Positions 10,611 to 22,196 of a DNA stretch of 64,000 nucleotides are shown here, piece by piece. The stretch spans positions 47,268,001 through 47,332,000 of the forward strand of contig NC_057835.1 of NCBI RefSeq assembly GCF_910594005.1, given 5' to 3'. A program made the translations under genes and the position numbers. Source of the stretch: Cervus elaphus (lineage: Eukaryota; Chordata; Mammalia; Artiodactyla; Cervidae). Position 1 is the first letter of the stretch, and each line of letters begins with the position of its first letter. The notes under the pieces are model-generated. The model was not told the origin of the DNA. It saw nothing but the letters and a program-made list of their open reading frames with translations, and did no database searches.

Positions 10611-12166
10611 AAGATGGTTTTTGCCAAGTCATTCCACTGTAAAATTAATTAATAAGCAATTAATTAATTTTATAGTTATCTTTCATGGCCTAGTTCAATT
10701 GCATCTTCTATGCCGAAAACCTTCCTCCAGCACATACTGAGTGCTCTGCTTGCCCTTGGCTTCCTTCCAATCCATAAAATATACCACACAATTTATCATA
10801 TAATTCATGTCCTCCTCTATATTTTGTCTTCATTCATTTCACTAAAATTTATTGATTGATTACCATATTTCAGGCATTGTACTAGATACTTTGTATATAC
10901 ATAAGTGTCCTGAGGCTGTGTCAGCCTAGTCATGGAAAAGATGAGAAATTAAAATGTGGTAATATCATGTTATAGTAAGAACACGTATCTTTCCTGTGGT
11001 CATGGGAGGATGGGTTTAACTCTTCTCAGATATGAAGGGTGAGGGAGGAGGAGGAACTATCAGAAAAATTTTCCCAGGTGATATGATGATGTTCTTGTTA
11101 TTTCTCTACCACACTGAGGGCATGATCATGAATTGTTTCTGTGTTACAAACCACACCTAGCACAGGGAAGAGTGTTCACTCACTCAAAAACTATTTACTA
11201 AACTCTAAATCTGCTGTTTACTGTGCCAGGGTCTGGGGACATGGCTAAAAATATGACACAATCTTTGCCTTTGAGATGCTCTCAGTAACTGAGTTTTTCC
11301 TGTTGCCTAGCATTTTCTGGTTGTTTGGCTACACATAAACTATTTTAATATTTTGTAAATTGAGATGGGGTGGTTGCACAAGTTGATGGATAGATCCATA
11401 ATCAAATATAACATTAAAACTGTGTTTTCCACATAACTGAGCACAGGGAAGTCCACTGATAAGCGATCTAAGTGCCATGTCTCATTCCCTAATCCAGAAA
11501 TTCTTGGTACTCATAGACTCTGGTTAGAAGTGCTATAACCACATTGCTCAGAAGCCAGATCTCAAATACCAAAAACATTGCTACCCAAAGGCCATCTTGG
11601 AGGCTTACCTATTCTTAGTGAATAATTCACAGAAAATGGAGCTCAGTGATAGCAGTGATGGGAATTGCATAAAAGAAGGTATAAGTTGGCCCAGTGTTTC
11701 ACCCAATTCTTAATATTTCCAAGGAGGGAGTGAGTGGCTTTTTTTTTTTTTTCATATCCATTTTAAGATATAGATGGACTCTATGTCCACACATCTCTCT
11801 CTGAGAAGTATCCATTTGATCCTGTCTCTCTTCCTTTAAAAGTAGAATCGCCTCTGTATTTCTGTATGTGTGTTGATAGAAGGAATGTTAATGAAAAATT
11901 ATGTGAGGTTCAAAGAGGTCCCAGGGAGGATAAATCAGAGAACTGACATTGAAGATATATCTTGTTTCTACAGCTTTAGTTTTATGGTGAAAACGTAGAA
12001 AACAAGAAATCGACTTATCTAGCAAATTTACATTGGACTGAATCTTCTTATTCTATGCTTCCACATCAACTGACAAATAAGAATTAAATTTGAAGAGTAG
12101 ATTTTGAAAAAAATCCTTGAATGATCACAGCACCATTTATGAATTAAGCTACCACTTGAACACAGA
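10611..12166. other. Spacer without recognised gene
   Basis: Unique-looking sequence. A stretch near 11170-11290 has the character of an old L2-type repeat (weak). A T12 run is at 11739. Nothing coding is seen. Confidence 0.5.
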
Positions 12167-12361
12167 TGGTGTGTGATCAGTTGTGCCCAACTCTTTGCAA
12201 CTTCATGGATTGTAACCCATTGGGTTCCTCATTCCATGGAATTTTCCAGACAAGAATACTAGGGTGAGTTGCCATTTCCAGTCCAGGGATCAAACACACT
12301 TCTCTTACATCTCCTGAATTGGCAGGAGGATTCTTTACCACTTTGCCACCAGGGGAGCCCA
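12167..12361 (-). mobile_element. BovA SINE
   Basis: Antisense copy, GTGCCCAACTCTTTGCAAC to CCACCAGGGGAGCCCA, with several small deletions. Confidence 0.88.
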
Positions 12362-12751
12362 CTAAATACTGATGGTTTCTGGATCTATGTCCCAGCTAGG
12401 ATTGCTCTCTTGAATATCAAACTCCTATGTCTATTCCCTACTTATTTTATAGACTTAAACTTTGAACTTCAGTTTTCACTTCTTTAAATAGGAATACCAA
12501 ATCCTCATCATAGGATTATTTTGATAATAAATTAAGTTAGAGCATGTAAAGTGCAAGGACCATAGTGTTTAATAAATATTGATTTACCAAGAATTTTTCT
12601 AAACAATTCCTACAAACCTCGTTTTGAATTCTCCAATTCTTAAGTAATTTCAAAGTGAAAGTTTAACTCTCTGCTTTTGTAAAGTAAATTATTATGATCA
12701 GAAAGTTAATTTACCTCTTCTGGCTTCTCTGTATCTTGGTGTTATGCATAT

Positions 12752-12795
12752 AGTGTGTGTGTGTGTATGTGTGTGTGTGTGTGTGTATGTGTGTG
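12752..12795. repeat. (GT)n microsatellite
   Basis: GT run with TATG interruptions directly before an antisense BovA element. Confidence 0.92.
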
Positions 12796-12998
12796 CTAAG
12801 TCACTTCAGTCATGTCTGACTCTATGTGATCCTATAGACTATAGACCACCAGGCTCCTCTGTCCATGCGATTCTCCAGGCAAGGATACTGGAGTGAGTTG
12901 CCATGCCCTCCTCCAGGGGATCTTCCTGACCCAGGGATCAAACTTGCATCTCTTATGTCTCCCACCTTGGCACGTGGGTTTTTCACCACTAACACCAC
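12796..12998 (-). mobile_element. BovA SINE
   Basis: GCTAAGTCACTTCAGTCATG to CACTAACACCACCT. It is the first of a cluster of three antisense SINE pieces and a CHR element. Confidence 0.92.
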
Positions 12999-13007
12999 CT
13001 ATGCATA

Positions 13008-13072
13008 TGGTGCGTGTGTGCATGCTAAGTTGCTTCAGTTGTTTCCCACTCTTTGCCACCCTATGGACTACA
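13008..13072 (-). mobile_element. BovA SINE fragment
   Basis: Only the GTGCATGCTAAGTTGCTTCAG to CCCTATGGACTACA portion is present. Confidence 0.75.
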
Positions 13073-13088
13073 TTCAGAAAACAATAAA

Positions 13089-13203
13089 CTTTTTTTTTTT
13101 CCATGCTGTGTGGCATGTGGAATCTTAGTTACTTGACCGGAGACTGAACTACTCCTCTGGCAGTGGAAGCATGGAATCTTAACCACTGAACTGCTGGAGG
13201 TCA
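13089..13203 (-). mobile_element. CHR-2-type SINE (antisense)
   Basis: Starts with a T run, then GCTGTGTGGCATGTGGAATC and the reversed tRNA-like part CTTAACCACTGAACTGC. Confidence 0.8.
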
Positions 13204-13411
13204 AAGTGTTAGTCACTCTCTTGTGTTTAACTCTTTGCAACCCCATGGACTGTAGCCCAGAAGGCTCCTCTGTCCATGCAATTCTACAGGCAAGAATAGT
13301 GGAGTGGGTTGCCATGCACTCCTCCAGGGGATCTTCCCAACCCAGGGATTGAACTGGGGTCTCCTGCACTGCAGGTGGATTCTTTTACCATCTGAGCCAC
13401 CAGGAAGTCTC
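13204..13411 (-). mobile_element. BovA SINE
   Basis: Antisense, TAACTCTTTGCAACCCCATG to ATCTGAGCCACCAGGAAG, almost full length. Confidence 0.92.
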
Positions 13412-14299
13412 TTATAAACTTATTTTTGAAGGAAGCATCACAAATAGAATGTATCAATTGCAGGGCACACTTTAAAAGATTTTGGATTCCTATAAAAGCT
13501 AAGTATGTGATAGGGAAATTTCAGTCTATGTACATGGAACTCTAAGGATCTATAGAGGTGCCTCAAAGTACCACAAAGTGCAGAGGAAACAAATTTTCTT
13601 TCTCTCTCACACACACACAAATGAAAACACGACCTTACTGGCTTTATTATCATTATTGTTTGTTTTATATATTGAAATTCCAGGGAAATTTTATTTGCAT
13701 AAAAAATTCCAGGACATATTCAATATCTTTTTTAAAAAAAAATTCCACTGGTAAGAAAAAAAGAAAAATTTGTAAATGACTACAAGAACATTTACATCAT
13801 AATTTATTACAAGCCTGTCATATCTTTTCTGGAATAAATGTAATGTGATTATTTGGACTTACTTCTAGGCAGATTCCAGGGATACCTTGGTTTACTAATA
13901 ATTTTTCAGGTTAAAATTTATAGCCCAGAAATCTTTGTCTACACTCTTCGTTGCTACCCCACCTCTCTGTCTTGATGCTGTAGGACAGATTTTTGTGAAA
14001 TGAGAACACTTGGACCAGCTGACTGTGGACAATTTCACTACATTTAAATCTATCTTAGGTCCCTGAAAGGGTGTTGCTTGACTATAGCTATGGTAAAGAA
14101 GGACTTCATATTCAGTAATAGTACATATTTATCATTTTCTACCTAAGAATATGGGAAATTCATATTTTTTTCACCTTGAATTATTATTTTAAAAAATCAT
14201 ATTATACTGGAAACAAAGCAATAATACAATTTTATATTTCTGTCACTAAATTATGAGTAAGAAATTGTTAAATATAATGAATAAATCATTACATAGCCT
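13412..14299. other. FABP4 3' flank
   Basis: AT-rich, with a short CA run at 13605-13618. No exon or named repeat is seen. Confidence 0.5.
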
Positions 14300-14463
14300 T
14301 ATAAATCTAAAAAGTTTTATTTAACCAACCATATCAAAATCAGTCTGGGAGAAAATCAGTTTCTTGCTTATCAGTGGAAAATAACAATATATGTTTGGAC
14401 AACGCATCCAACAGAAAGTCATGGAGTTCGATGCAAACTTCATCCATTTCAATATCCCTTGGC
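14300..14463 (-). terminator. FABP4: FABP4 3' UTR with poly(A) signal
   Basis: An AATAAA hexamer on the minus strand (14316-14321) lies about 143 nt after the stop codon, which fits the short 3' UTR of FABP genes. The exact cleavage position is inferred, not seen. Confidence 0.55.
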
Positions 14464-14514
14464 TTATGCTCTCTCATAAACTCTGGTAGCAGTGACACCA
14501 TTCATGACACATTC
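14464..14514 (-). CDS. FABP4: FABP4 coding exon 4 (terminal)
   Basis: 51 bp after a GTGCCTAG acceptor. It encodes [16 protein letters not shown] and the TAA stop. It carries Cys117 and the carboxylate-binding Arg126/Tyr128 pair. Confidence 0.96.
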   Translation of the reverse strand, partial: ECVMNGVTATRVYERA

Positions 14515-15399
14515 CTAGGCACAAAAGCAAAATATTGGTAAAATCCTCAGGACTCAACAACTTATGTTTTGTTTATTTATTGTCTCCTTCAATGTTGAGA
14601 AGGAAAAAATGTTCATCAAAAGATATTCACTCTTGGCTCTTGTTATATACTTGATGTTGTAATAAACTAGGGAGACACAGAGATCAGGAAGATACAATTC
14701 TTGCCCTCAAGGAATCTTACAATCTATGTGGTGAGTGAAAAACATAATTAGACATGCACAATACAATATGGTTCACATTGAGAGGGATAAGAAAATACTT
14801 CCTGGGGCCCAGTATACATAGACGGAGCTTAGAAGGATATTGCCAGAGTGAAACTACAATCCCAATAGACTAACTTTTCATTCTACAAGGGCGATTGTCT
14901 ATTTCTCTAGGTAGGATAACGATTATGGGATGACCTAGCACTAAAATCTAGAATTAAGTAGCGGGAGGATACTCACCAGCACCAGCTTATCATCCACAAG
15001 TTTTCTCTTTATGGTGGTTGATTTTCCATCCCAGTTTTGCACCTGTACCAGGGCACCTCCATCTAAGTTTATGGTGCTCTGTGGGGATAATTAAAAATGA
15101 TTACAATGATAGAGGGAAAAAAAATAAAACACTTCTATTTGCTTATTTTGAGGTACTTAGCAATTCTAAATTACAAGAAAATGTTGCAAAAGAAAACAAT
15201 TAATGCCAAAAACAACATGCAAAATTACATGTATATTATGATCAGAATATTATACAAACATGCATTTGAAAAAAAATACTGTGAAAGAATATAGATAATA
15301 AATTTATGTGGAATAGCATCATAGGTGGTTTTTTCCTCCCCCCCCCCTCTTTTAAAAGTTCTCTAACATTGTTATGTTACTTCAATTTACTTCAAATAC

Positions 15400-15436
<37 letters not shown>

Positions 15437-18400
15437 GGTATGACAAATTTTTAAACATTTTTAAAGCAATAAGGACAATTTTATTAAATGGGAGAAAATT
15501 CACCAACTAAATATCAAAGGCAACATGGTTTAGATCTAGCAATCTGAGATTTTTGGCTTATAACGGAATGGCTTTCCTTCTTCTACAAAATGGCTTGTTG
15601 TAGGCAGCAGTCATTTATAAATCAGGCTTTTTCTCTGCTCCAGTTCTTTATTCCTCACCTTGACTTTCCTGTCATCTGGAGTGACTTCATCAAATTCCTG
15701 GCCCAATTTGAAGGAAATCTCAGTATTTTTAAAGGTGCTTTCTGACTTAATGGTGACCACATCCCCATTTACACTGATGATCAAAGTGGGCTTGGCCATG
15801 CCAGCCACTTTCCTGGTAGCAAAGCCCACACCTGTAGTTGGGAAAAGAAAAATGTCAAGTATACGATTTTTCTCTCATATATTTATCTAAGGAAGAGCAG
15901 GTGTGTGTGTGTGTGTGTGTGTATTTAGACAGATGCATGTGTGCCCATGTACTATCTACACTCCAGTGAGTGTATTAAAGGAGAAAGACTCCATGAGTTT
16001 ATTATTAAAGTCTTTATTTAAACATCTCCTGAAAATAAGTGAAATCAGCTAATACTTAAGTAACACCCAAGGCACAATTAGATGTAAGTCCGTTCTTTAA
16101 ACTTCCCTCTCTGGGTTTCCGATGAGACTCTTCAGGAGACCCATTGTTACTTTTCCATAAGCATATGTAAAAGATTAAATTTTCTGGGACATACATACTT
16201 TAAAAGTCACTGCACTCTCAAAATAACTGGCCATCTCAACCGTGAGAGCAGCCACCTTCATTTTACTCAGTTCATGAAACACTTGAGAATCTCAACCATT
16301 GCTTCTTGAATAACAGAAATGATCTAATCCATAGTCAAAGGTAGAACTCTCAATAGGATTCAGGGGACCAATAGAGAGTTACTCAGTTAAAATTTAATTT
16401 GGGTGTACAGAAACCACATTTCATGGCATTCGCTGCCACACCTAGTTTTCCTGGCTTTTCATAATTACTCTGAAATGAAGATTTTGATTAATTTTTCCAA
16501 AAGGCAAAATGTTTCTTGCATTCATACCACTTTAGAATGGTGATGGTAGTTCCAATAAATTATAGAAAATTTTAAAGAGGGCTTAGGCATCAACTGAAAA
16601 TTTCAAAGTTTAAGAAATCATTATTTTAGTAAGTTCAGAAATTAATACTTTGCTTCCCAATCACTTAAGTGGCAAGCTCCTCTTCTTTTAAAAAAAAAAA
16701 AAGAAAAAAATAGGAATGTGTTTTGGGGGATGTTACAGCTTTGGGTTGAATGATTTACAACTTAACATAGAAAACAGTACCTTACCATTGCTGCATATGT
16801 TACAGAGATTTTATGACAGTCATAGGTGTGTTGGATTTTTAAAATGCAATGCACAAATCTACTTCTTTGACTAGGTATAGACACCAAAATTTAAGAATAG
16901 TGGGGAGGCAATATATTATACAAAACAAGCAATGCCGAGGCTCCGATTTAGCTCCCTGTCTGAAAGTGGTGACAGGTGGGAGGATAACATGCTGCTTCAT
17001 CAAGTCTTGTCTCTGTTACAAAATGTAACCTCAAATTAATGGAGTGAGTCAGCACAGTGAATACATGAGACATTGGGTGTGGTTCCAGATTGGCCAAGCT
17101 TAGGAAAATCACACTCTCCTCTTGCTTGATTCTGTTTTCATTTGACTGATGAAAACGATACCTGCTGACTGAAGGTAATCAATTAGAGCAGCAAATTTCA
17201 GAATGTATCTTATTGTCTTTCATTATCATCAATGCTTAACAATTTTAAAAGGCCATGGTACCTACACGTGTGCTAAGTCCCTTCAGTCATATCTGACTCT
17301 TTGCAACCCTGTGAACCATAGCCCACTAGGCTCCTCTGTTCATGGGATTCTCCAGGCAAGAATACTGAAGTGGGTTGCCATGCCCTCCTCTAGAGGAATC
17401 TTTCTGACCCAGGGATTGAACCCTCTGTCTCTTAAATCCCCTGTATTGGCAGGTGGGTTCTTTACCACTAGCACCACGTAGGAAGCCCAAATGCAATGGT
17501 ATAAAAATTTAAATATAAATATTCAAAGTGTAAAATGCTTCTAAAAATAAATAGGTAAATAGACTCAAGTCCTGTAATATCAATATCAGTGCATATTGGT
17601 TAGATTATTGAGTTACAACTAGTCAGTAGTCTGGAAAACTAGGTCTCATTCATATTGAAGTTCCTGATTTTCCTCTTGTCTATAAACATGGAAAACAGTA
17701 GTTATAAACAAGCAAGAAATATACTATAAGATTTAGAAGAAGGTTAAGTCTTGAGATTTAGGGATTAAATTATAACCTCTAATAAAGATACTGGGAAAAA
17801 AAAAAAATCCCTCCCCAATTTGCAACCCATGGATACAGCTTCATCATGCATGGGTGTGGCTGCCTGACGGAATTCCCGCCTCTCTGCTCCTTTGCTTTAC
17901 CTCTGTAATTATCTGGGGAACACACAGGTGATGATAGCAGAATAAAAAAACCTGAAAGCCTCTATTATCAATAATTCTGTGTCATGCCTTGTAATATTAA
18001 GTCAAACAAATATCTAAGACATTTAAGGAAAACATTTTCAGAAATTAAGATTTTTCCTTCCATAATACAACCACACATTTTAACAGATTGACTTTAAAAC
18101 AATAAAATAGTTGGTTAATATACATTACTCAAAAGATTGCATTAAGATGATAAATACAGTGCTTTCAGTTTCAAATGGAAATTATCACATGCTAGGGAAT
18201 AAATATAGGCTTATTTCCAAGTTATTGCTTATTTTATATACAAAAGGAATGAATGAAAAAGAGGCAGATAGCCAAGTAAACCAAAGATATTCAAGGTTAG
18301 CAATCAAATAAAATCTTGTCATTTCTATACAATGCCACTTACACTCTTTTTCATATCAGTTCACCTTTAGTAAGTATTAGTTGTGACTTCCGTCTAGAAT

Positions 18401-18635
18401 GTTTCTGGAAACAAATGATTCCCACTTGTTATTTTTATCACATCTATATAGAAAGCAGCATTTCATGTCGGGCCAGTGCTTCCAGAGTGAAAAAGAACCA
18501 TAGACCTCTCTTTCCTAGAGAAAAAGTTATAAGCCCAGCCATTCAACAATGCATTTCCTTACCCACTTCTTTCATGTAATCATCAAAGTTTTCACTGGAG
18601 ACAAGTTTCCAGGTACCTACGAATGCATCACACAT
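14464..18635 (-). CDS. FABP4: Adipocyte fatty acid-binding protein FABP4 (A-FABP/aP2), complete spliced CDS
   Basis: The CDS is the join of complement 18563-18635, 15659-15831, 14977-15078 and 14464-14514, giving 132 residues and a TAA stop at 14464-14466. The 73/173/102/51-bp exon pattern and intron phases 1, 0, 0 are those of the intracellular lipid-binding protein family, and all junctions are GT/AG. The product begins [20 protein letters not shown] and ends [16 protein letters not shown]. Visible hallmarks, numbered without Met, are: the GTWKL signature; Lys21/Arg30/Lys31, the helix-portal basic patch used as a nuclear localisation signal; Arg106 in TTIKRK and Arg126/Tyr128 in TRVY, which hold the fatty-acid carboxylate; and the reactive Cys117. 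FABP4 is a cytosolic 10-strand beta-barrel that carries long-chain fatty acids in adipocytes and macrophages and interacts with hormone-sensitive lipase and PPARgamma. The N-terminus and Cys117 favour FABP4 over PMP2, FABP9 or FABP12. Introns are about 2.7 kb, 0.58 kb and 0.46 kb. No frameshift or early stop is seen. Confidence 0.97.
14977..15078 (-). CDS. FABP4: FABP4 coding exon 3
   Basis: 102 bp (34 codons) encoding [18 protein letters not shown] through KLVDDKLVL, flanked by a CCCCACAG acceptor and a GTGAGT donor. It contains the NWDGK turn and Arg106 of TTIKRK. Confidence 0.96.
15399..15436. repeat. (TA)n(CA)n microsatellite in FABP4 intron 2
   Basis: TATATATATA followed by an (AC) run. 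It lies between coding exons 3 and 2 and is potentially a polymorphic marker within the gene. Confidence 0.93.
15659..15831 (-). CDS. FABP4: FABP4 coding exon 2
   Basis: 173 bp encoding residues 25-82. It starts after a CAACTACAG acceptor and ends ...DDRKVK before the donor GTGAGG. It contains the [14 protein letters not shown] helix-turn-helix cap, the portal Phe57 in [10 protein letters not shown], and GQEFDE. An open frame continues about 50 bp into the intron, which is fortuitous. Confidence 0.97.
15900..15924. repeat. (GT)n microsatellite in FABP4 intron 1
   Basis: GT run about 70 bp upstream (minus-strand sense) of the exon 2 acceptor. Confidence 0.9.
17268..17489 (-). mobile_element. 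BovA SINE in FABP4 intron 1
   Basis: GCTAAGTCCCTTCAGTCATA to CCACGTAGGAAGCCC. It lies in the same orientation as the gene. Confidence 0.93.
18563..18635 (-). CDS. FABP4: FABP4 coding exon 1
   Basis: 73 bp from the ATG (18635-18633) to the first base of codon 25. It encodes residues 1-24, ending in MKEVG, and is followed by the donor GTAAG. This start is the only ATG that gives the conserved [12 protein letters not shown]-terminus. Confidence 0.96.
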
Positions 18636-18689
18636 TTTGTGAGCTTTCTAGAATTATTCTTCAAGATGAGAAAGAAGCACAGCTTTCAG

Positions 18690-18850
18690 CAAGATGCTGT
18701 TACCCTCTGAGTCTAGATAACTTCCTTTTAAAGGTGCCCAGAACATGTGATCTTGGGCATAACCAATTGGGAATGGTATCAGATCATTTCCTTCATTGCC
18801 AGCCTCTGCAGTTTTCCCTCTGAGTCATGTTTTTAATAGAAATTTCTCAA
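18690..18850 (-). promoter_or_regulatory. FABP4: FABP4 proximal promoter (TTTAAA box, CCAAT, AP-1/FSE2, C/EBP)
   Basis: Going upstream from the ATG on the minus strand there are four elements. A TATA-like TTTAAAAG sits at about 18725-18732. A palindromic CCAATTGG sits at 18763-18770. An AP-1 core TGACTCA followed by GAGGGAAAAC sits at 18811-18827. A C/EBP-like TTGAGAAAT sits at 18842-18850. If transcription starts about 30 bp after the TATA-like box (near 18697, inferred), the AP-1 and C/EBP motifs fall near -125 and -150. This matches the order and spacing of the FSE2/AP-1 and C/EBP elements known upstream of mouse aP2. The start site itself is not visible. Confidence 0.65.
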
Positions 18851-18859
18851 CTTTGGCTC

Positions 18860-20074
18860 TCCTTGGCAAATGGTCATTGGACTCAGAGTAGAACTTATTT
18901 TTAACCTTTGACAGAATATTTTCAACAATCTTGTTTTGACAGCTTAAAATTCAGTGCATTGAGTTTCCTATTTTTTTCATACATATTTATCCCAGTGTAG
19001 AGTGGACCAGTGTATTATCTTGGGATAAATTCTGACTCCCCTTTCTAGAGTTCCTATTAAAATTGTAATTATGTGGTTCGTTTGAATTGAGGAACGTAAG
19101 AATTACCTTGGATATTCTTAAGTAATTGCAAAGGCTATTTGGGGCAGTACTGTCTCAGGAATTACCTGGAAATTAAAACAAAATAAGTAATGGCATTTTA
19201 AAGTACCCCAGCTTTCTCGTTTCAAATGTTTTATATGAATGAAAAAGAAAAAGTAAATTTAATTCTCCACCAGGAATCTAGACAGCAGTTTTAGTTGATA
19301 AATGATCATTTATCTAACCTCATTCTTTCCATCCCCTAAATAAGAGCATAGTGTGGATTTCCACAGACTTCCTAAAAAAAAAGACACCAATCCAAATATA
19401 CTCCCCTTACTGAGAAAATTCATCCTGTTCTTGACCTGTATTATAAGCTCTAAATTTATCCAGATCTAAATGGTGTTGCTTTACTTAATCTGGAGTGGGG
19501 TAGTCACAAGCTACTGAAATCTAATTTCCTTCTTTTACATAGTAAATAAGTCATGAGAATGCTTTTCTAAAGTAACCATGTTTATTGGTCCCCCTGCACC
19601 CCCACCAGAATGATGGAAGACCGTCACATGGGCAACAAACTCCCATGAACACACCCAGATTTTAGGAAAGAAAAAAGAAATTAAAATATCATGGGGTGTG
19701 TTCCTTATCACTGCACTGTGTGTTGCACTGAACACTATCTGCTGAGCATATCATTGATTTGTAAGACTCCTAAGGGCTTCCCAGAAATGGTTGAATAAGA
19801 GGATTCTGTAAAGGACAGATTTTCTATAGGCAAGAAATTTGCTAAGAAAAACTGGTAAAGTTGTGTTACAATAGTAACTTTTAATGGTTGCATATGTTAA
19901 TGGCACAGTGATAATGTTCATTCACTCTGAACTATTGCATAGATATATAGACTGTGGGTGGTATACCATTCAGGGTAGGCTTACTATTATGAATTCATCG
20001 AACAAGAAAATAAAAATGATCAAGCTTCATACAGGGATAACTTGATGTTCTAAATTAATAATGGCTTTTGTTTT
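18860..20074. other. FABP4 upstream flank
   Basis: Single-copy-looking AT-rich sequence with no interspersed repeat or exon that I recognise. It is the longest repeat-poor stretch next to the promoter, and distal enhancers could lie here (inference). Confidence 0.45.
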
Positions 20075-20347
20075 TAGTTTGTTTTGCTTTTATGATAACT
20101 TTTTTAGAGAAGTTTTAGGTTTGCAACAAAATTGAGAGGAAGGTACAGAGATTTCTCATGTACTCCCTGGCCCACCACATGCATAGCCTCCCCCATTATC
20201 AATATCATTCATCAGAATGGTAATTTTTACTAAGAATGAACCTATATTGGTATATTATAATCACTCAAAGTCCATATATGACCTTAGGGTTCACTTTTGG
20301 TGTTGTGTGTTCCATGTGTTTGGACAAAAGTATTAATATAATGACAT

Positions 20348-20886
20348 GTTGTTTAGTTACCATGTCATCTCTGACTCTTTTTTTTTTAAAGTAACAACTT
20401 AAGTTTTTATTTCCCAAGATAGGTCTGAATGTTTTCCACTTTCTATATTTGAATTGGGCTTCTTGCTAACTAGCTTTGTTTTAAAATTATTTAATTTATT
20501 TATTTTACTTTACAACATTGTATTGGTTTTGCCATACTTTGACTTGAATCCGCCATGGGTGTACATGTGTTTCCCATCCTGAACCCCCCTCCCACCTCCC
20601 TCCCCATCCCATCCCTCTGGGTCATCCCAGTGCACCAGCCCTAAGCATACTGTATCATGCATCAAACCTGGACTAGCGATTCATTTCATATATGCATATC
20701 TGACTCTTTGCAACCCCATGGACCATAGGCCGTCAGGCTCCTCTGTCCATGGGATAGCCCAGGGAAGAATACTGGAGTAGGTTGCCATTCTTCCTCCAGG
20801 GGACCTTCCTGACCTAGGGATTGAACCTGTGTCTCCTGCACTGGCATGTAAGTGAATTCTTTGCAACTAGGCCACCATGGAAGCCC
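20348..20886 (-). mobile_element. BovA SINE, itself split by an L1
   Basis: Flanked by the 10-bp duplication ATAATGACAT (20338-20347, 20887-20896). The SINE begins at 20348, is broken after 20380, and resumes at 20699 running to GGAAGCCC at 20886. Confidence 0.9.
20381..20698 (-). mobile_element. 5'-truncated bovine L1 inside a BovA, with probable 3' transduction
   Basis: Flanked by TCTGACTCTTT at 20370-20380 and 20699-20709. It starts with a T run to 20387, followed by about 95 bp that is not L1-like, then the antisense L1 3' end (ATTTTACTTTACAACATTG, TTCCCATCCTGAACCCCCC). Confidence 0.85.
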
Positions 20887-21677
20887 ATAATGACATATAT
20901 TCATCCTCATAACATCATACAGAGTATTTTACTGCCCTGAAAACCCTCTGTGCTTTGCTTATTCATCTCCCTCCCATGCTCCCACCACTGTCCCACAACC
21001 CTGTCAACCACTGTCATTTTTACTGTCTCCATAGCTCTGGCTTTTCCTCAATGTCATCTAACAGGAAACATATAATATGTGCCTTGTCGATTGGCTTCTT
21101 TCACTTAGTAATATGCATTTAAGCTTCCTCCATGTTTTTTCATGGCTTAATAGCTCATTTCTTTTTAGCACTGAAAAATATTCCATTGTCTGAATGTACT
21201 ACAGTCCGTTTATACATTCACCTTCCAAAGGACATCTTGGTTGTTTCCAAGATTTGGCAATTATGAATAAAGCTGCTGTAAGTGTCCACATGCAGGTTTT
21301 TGTGTGGACATGGTTTTCAACCTCTTTGAGTAAATGATGGGGTAACAGTACGTTTAGTTCTGTAAGAAACTGCCACATTGTCTTCCAATAAATAATGGTT
21401 TACTTTTCAAAATATATGTTGATATTTTATTCTAGTAACAAATTGTCTCAGATAGATTTTCAAACGAGTATCACATTTGAATATATATCATGTGTATGTG
21501 ACACTGCAATTTACACATTTTTTTAGAGATGACTGTCTAATACAGTAATCACATGTGGCTTTCGAATACTTGAAATGTGCTAGTATGACTGAGAAACTAC
21601 ATTTTTATTTTACTTAATTTTAATTAAAACTTTAAAAATGGTCCTGATTCAGCTGTTATAAAACTTTTAATTGTATG

Positions 21678-22196
21678 AAAAGTTATGACCAACCTAGACA
21701 CTATATTAAAAAGCAGAGATATTACTTTGCCAACAAAGGTTGGTCTAGTCTAGGCTATGGTTTTTCCAGTAGTCATGTATGGATGTGAAAGTTGGACTAT
21801 AAAAAAAGCTGAGCTTGAAGAATTGATGCTTTTGAACTGTGGTGTTGGAGAAGACTCTTGAGAGTCCCTTGGACTGCAAGGAGATCCAACCAGTCCATCC
21901 TAAAGGAGATAGTCCTGGGTGTTCATTGGAAGGACTGATGTTGAAGCTGAAACTCCAATAATTCGGCCACCTGATGCTAAGAGTGGACTCATTTGAAAAG
22001 ACCCTGATGCTGGGAAAGATTGAAGGCAGAAGGAGAAGGGGACAAGAGAGGATGAGATGGTTTGATGGCATCACCGACTCAATGGAGATGATTTTGGGTA
22101 AACTCTGGGAGCTGATGATGGACAGGGAGGCCCGGCATGCTGCAGTCCATGGGGCACCAAGAGTCGGACACAACTGAGTGACTGAACTGAACTGAC
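21678..22196 (+). mobile_element. BovB (RTE) 3' end
   Basis: AAAGTTATGACCAACCTAGA through GACTGAACTGAACTGACCTG. The RT C-terminal frame is interrupted. Confidence 0.93.

Larger units (their letters stand above)
15832..18562 (-). other. FABP4: FABP4 intron 1
   Basis: 2731-bp phase-1 intron. It holds the GT repeat at 15900, an A-rich tract at 16690-16710 and one BovA SINE at 17268-17489. The rest is not recognisable. Confidence 0.9.
20075..21395 (-). mobile_element. Old L1M 3' end, split by a nested BovA
   Basis: Antisense L1M text runs 20075-20347 (GAGAAGTTTTAGGTTTGCAA) and resumes at 20887-21395 (CAGAGTATTTTACTGCCCTG, AGCTGCTGTAAGTGTCCACA). The break is a BovA insertion marked by the duplicated ATAATGACAT. 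Confidence 0.85.

Noticed and set aside
12752..12998. Possible tRNA genes in tRNA-like blocks
   Set aside because: The tRNA-like parts belong to BovA and CHR SINEs; no intact cloverleaf with both control boxes was seen.
15660..15890. 76-codon + frame over FABP4 exon 2
   Set aside because: Antisense shadow of the real exon on the minus strand.
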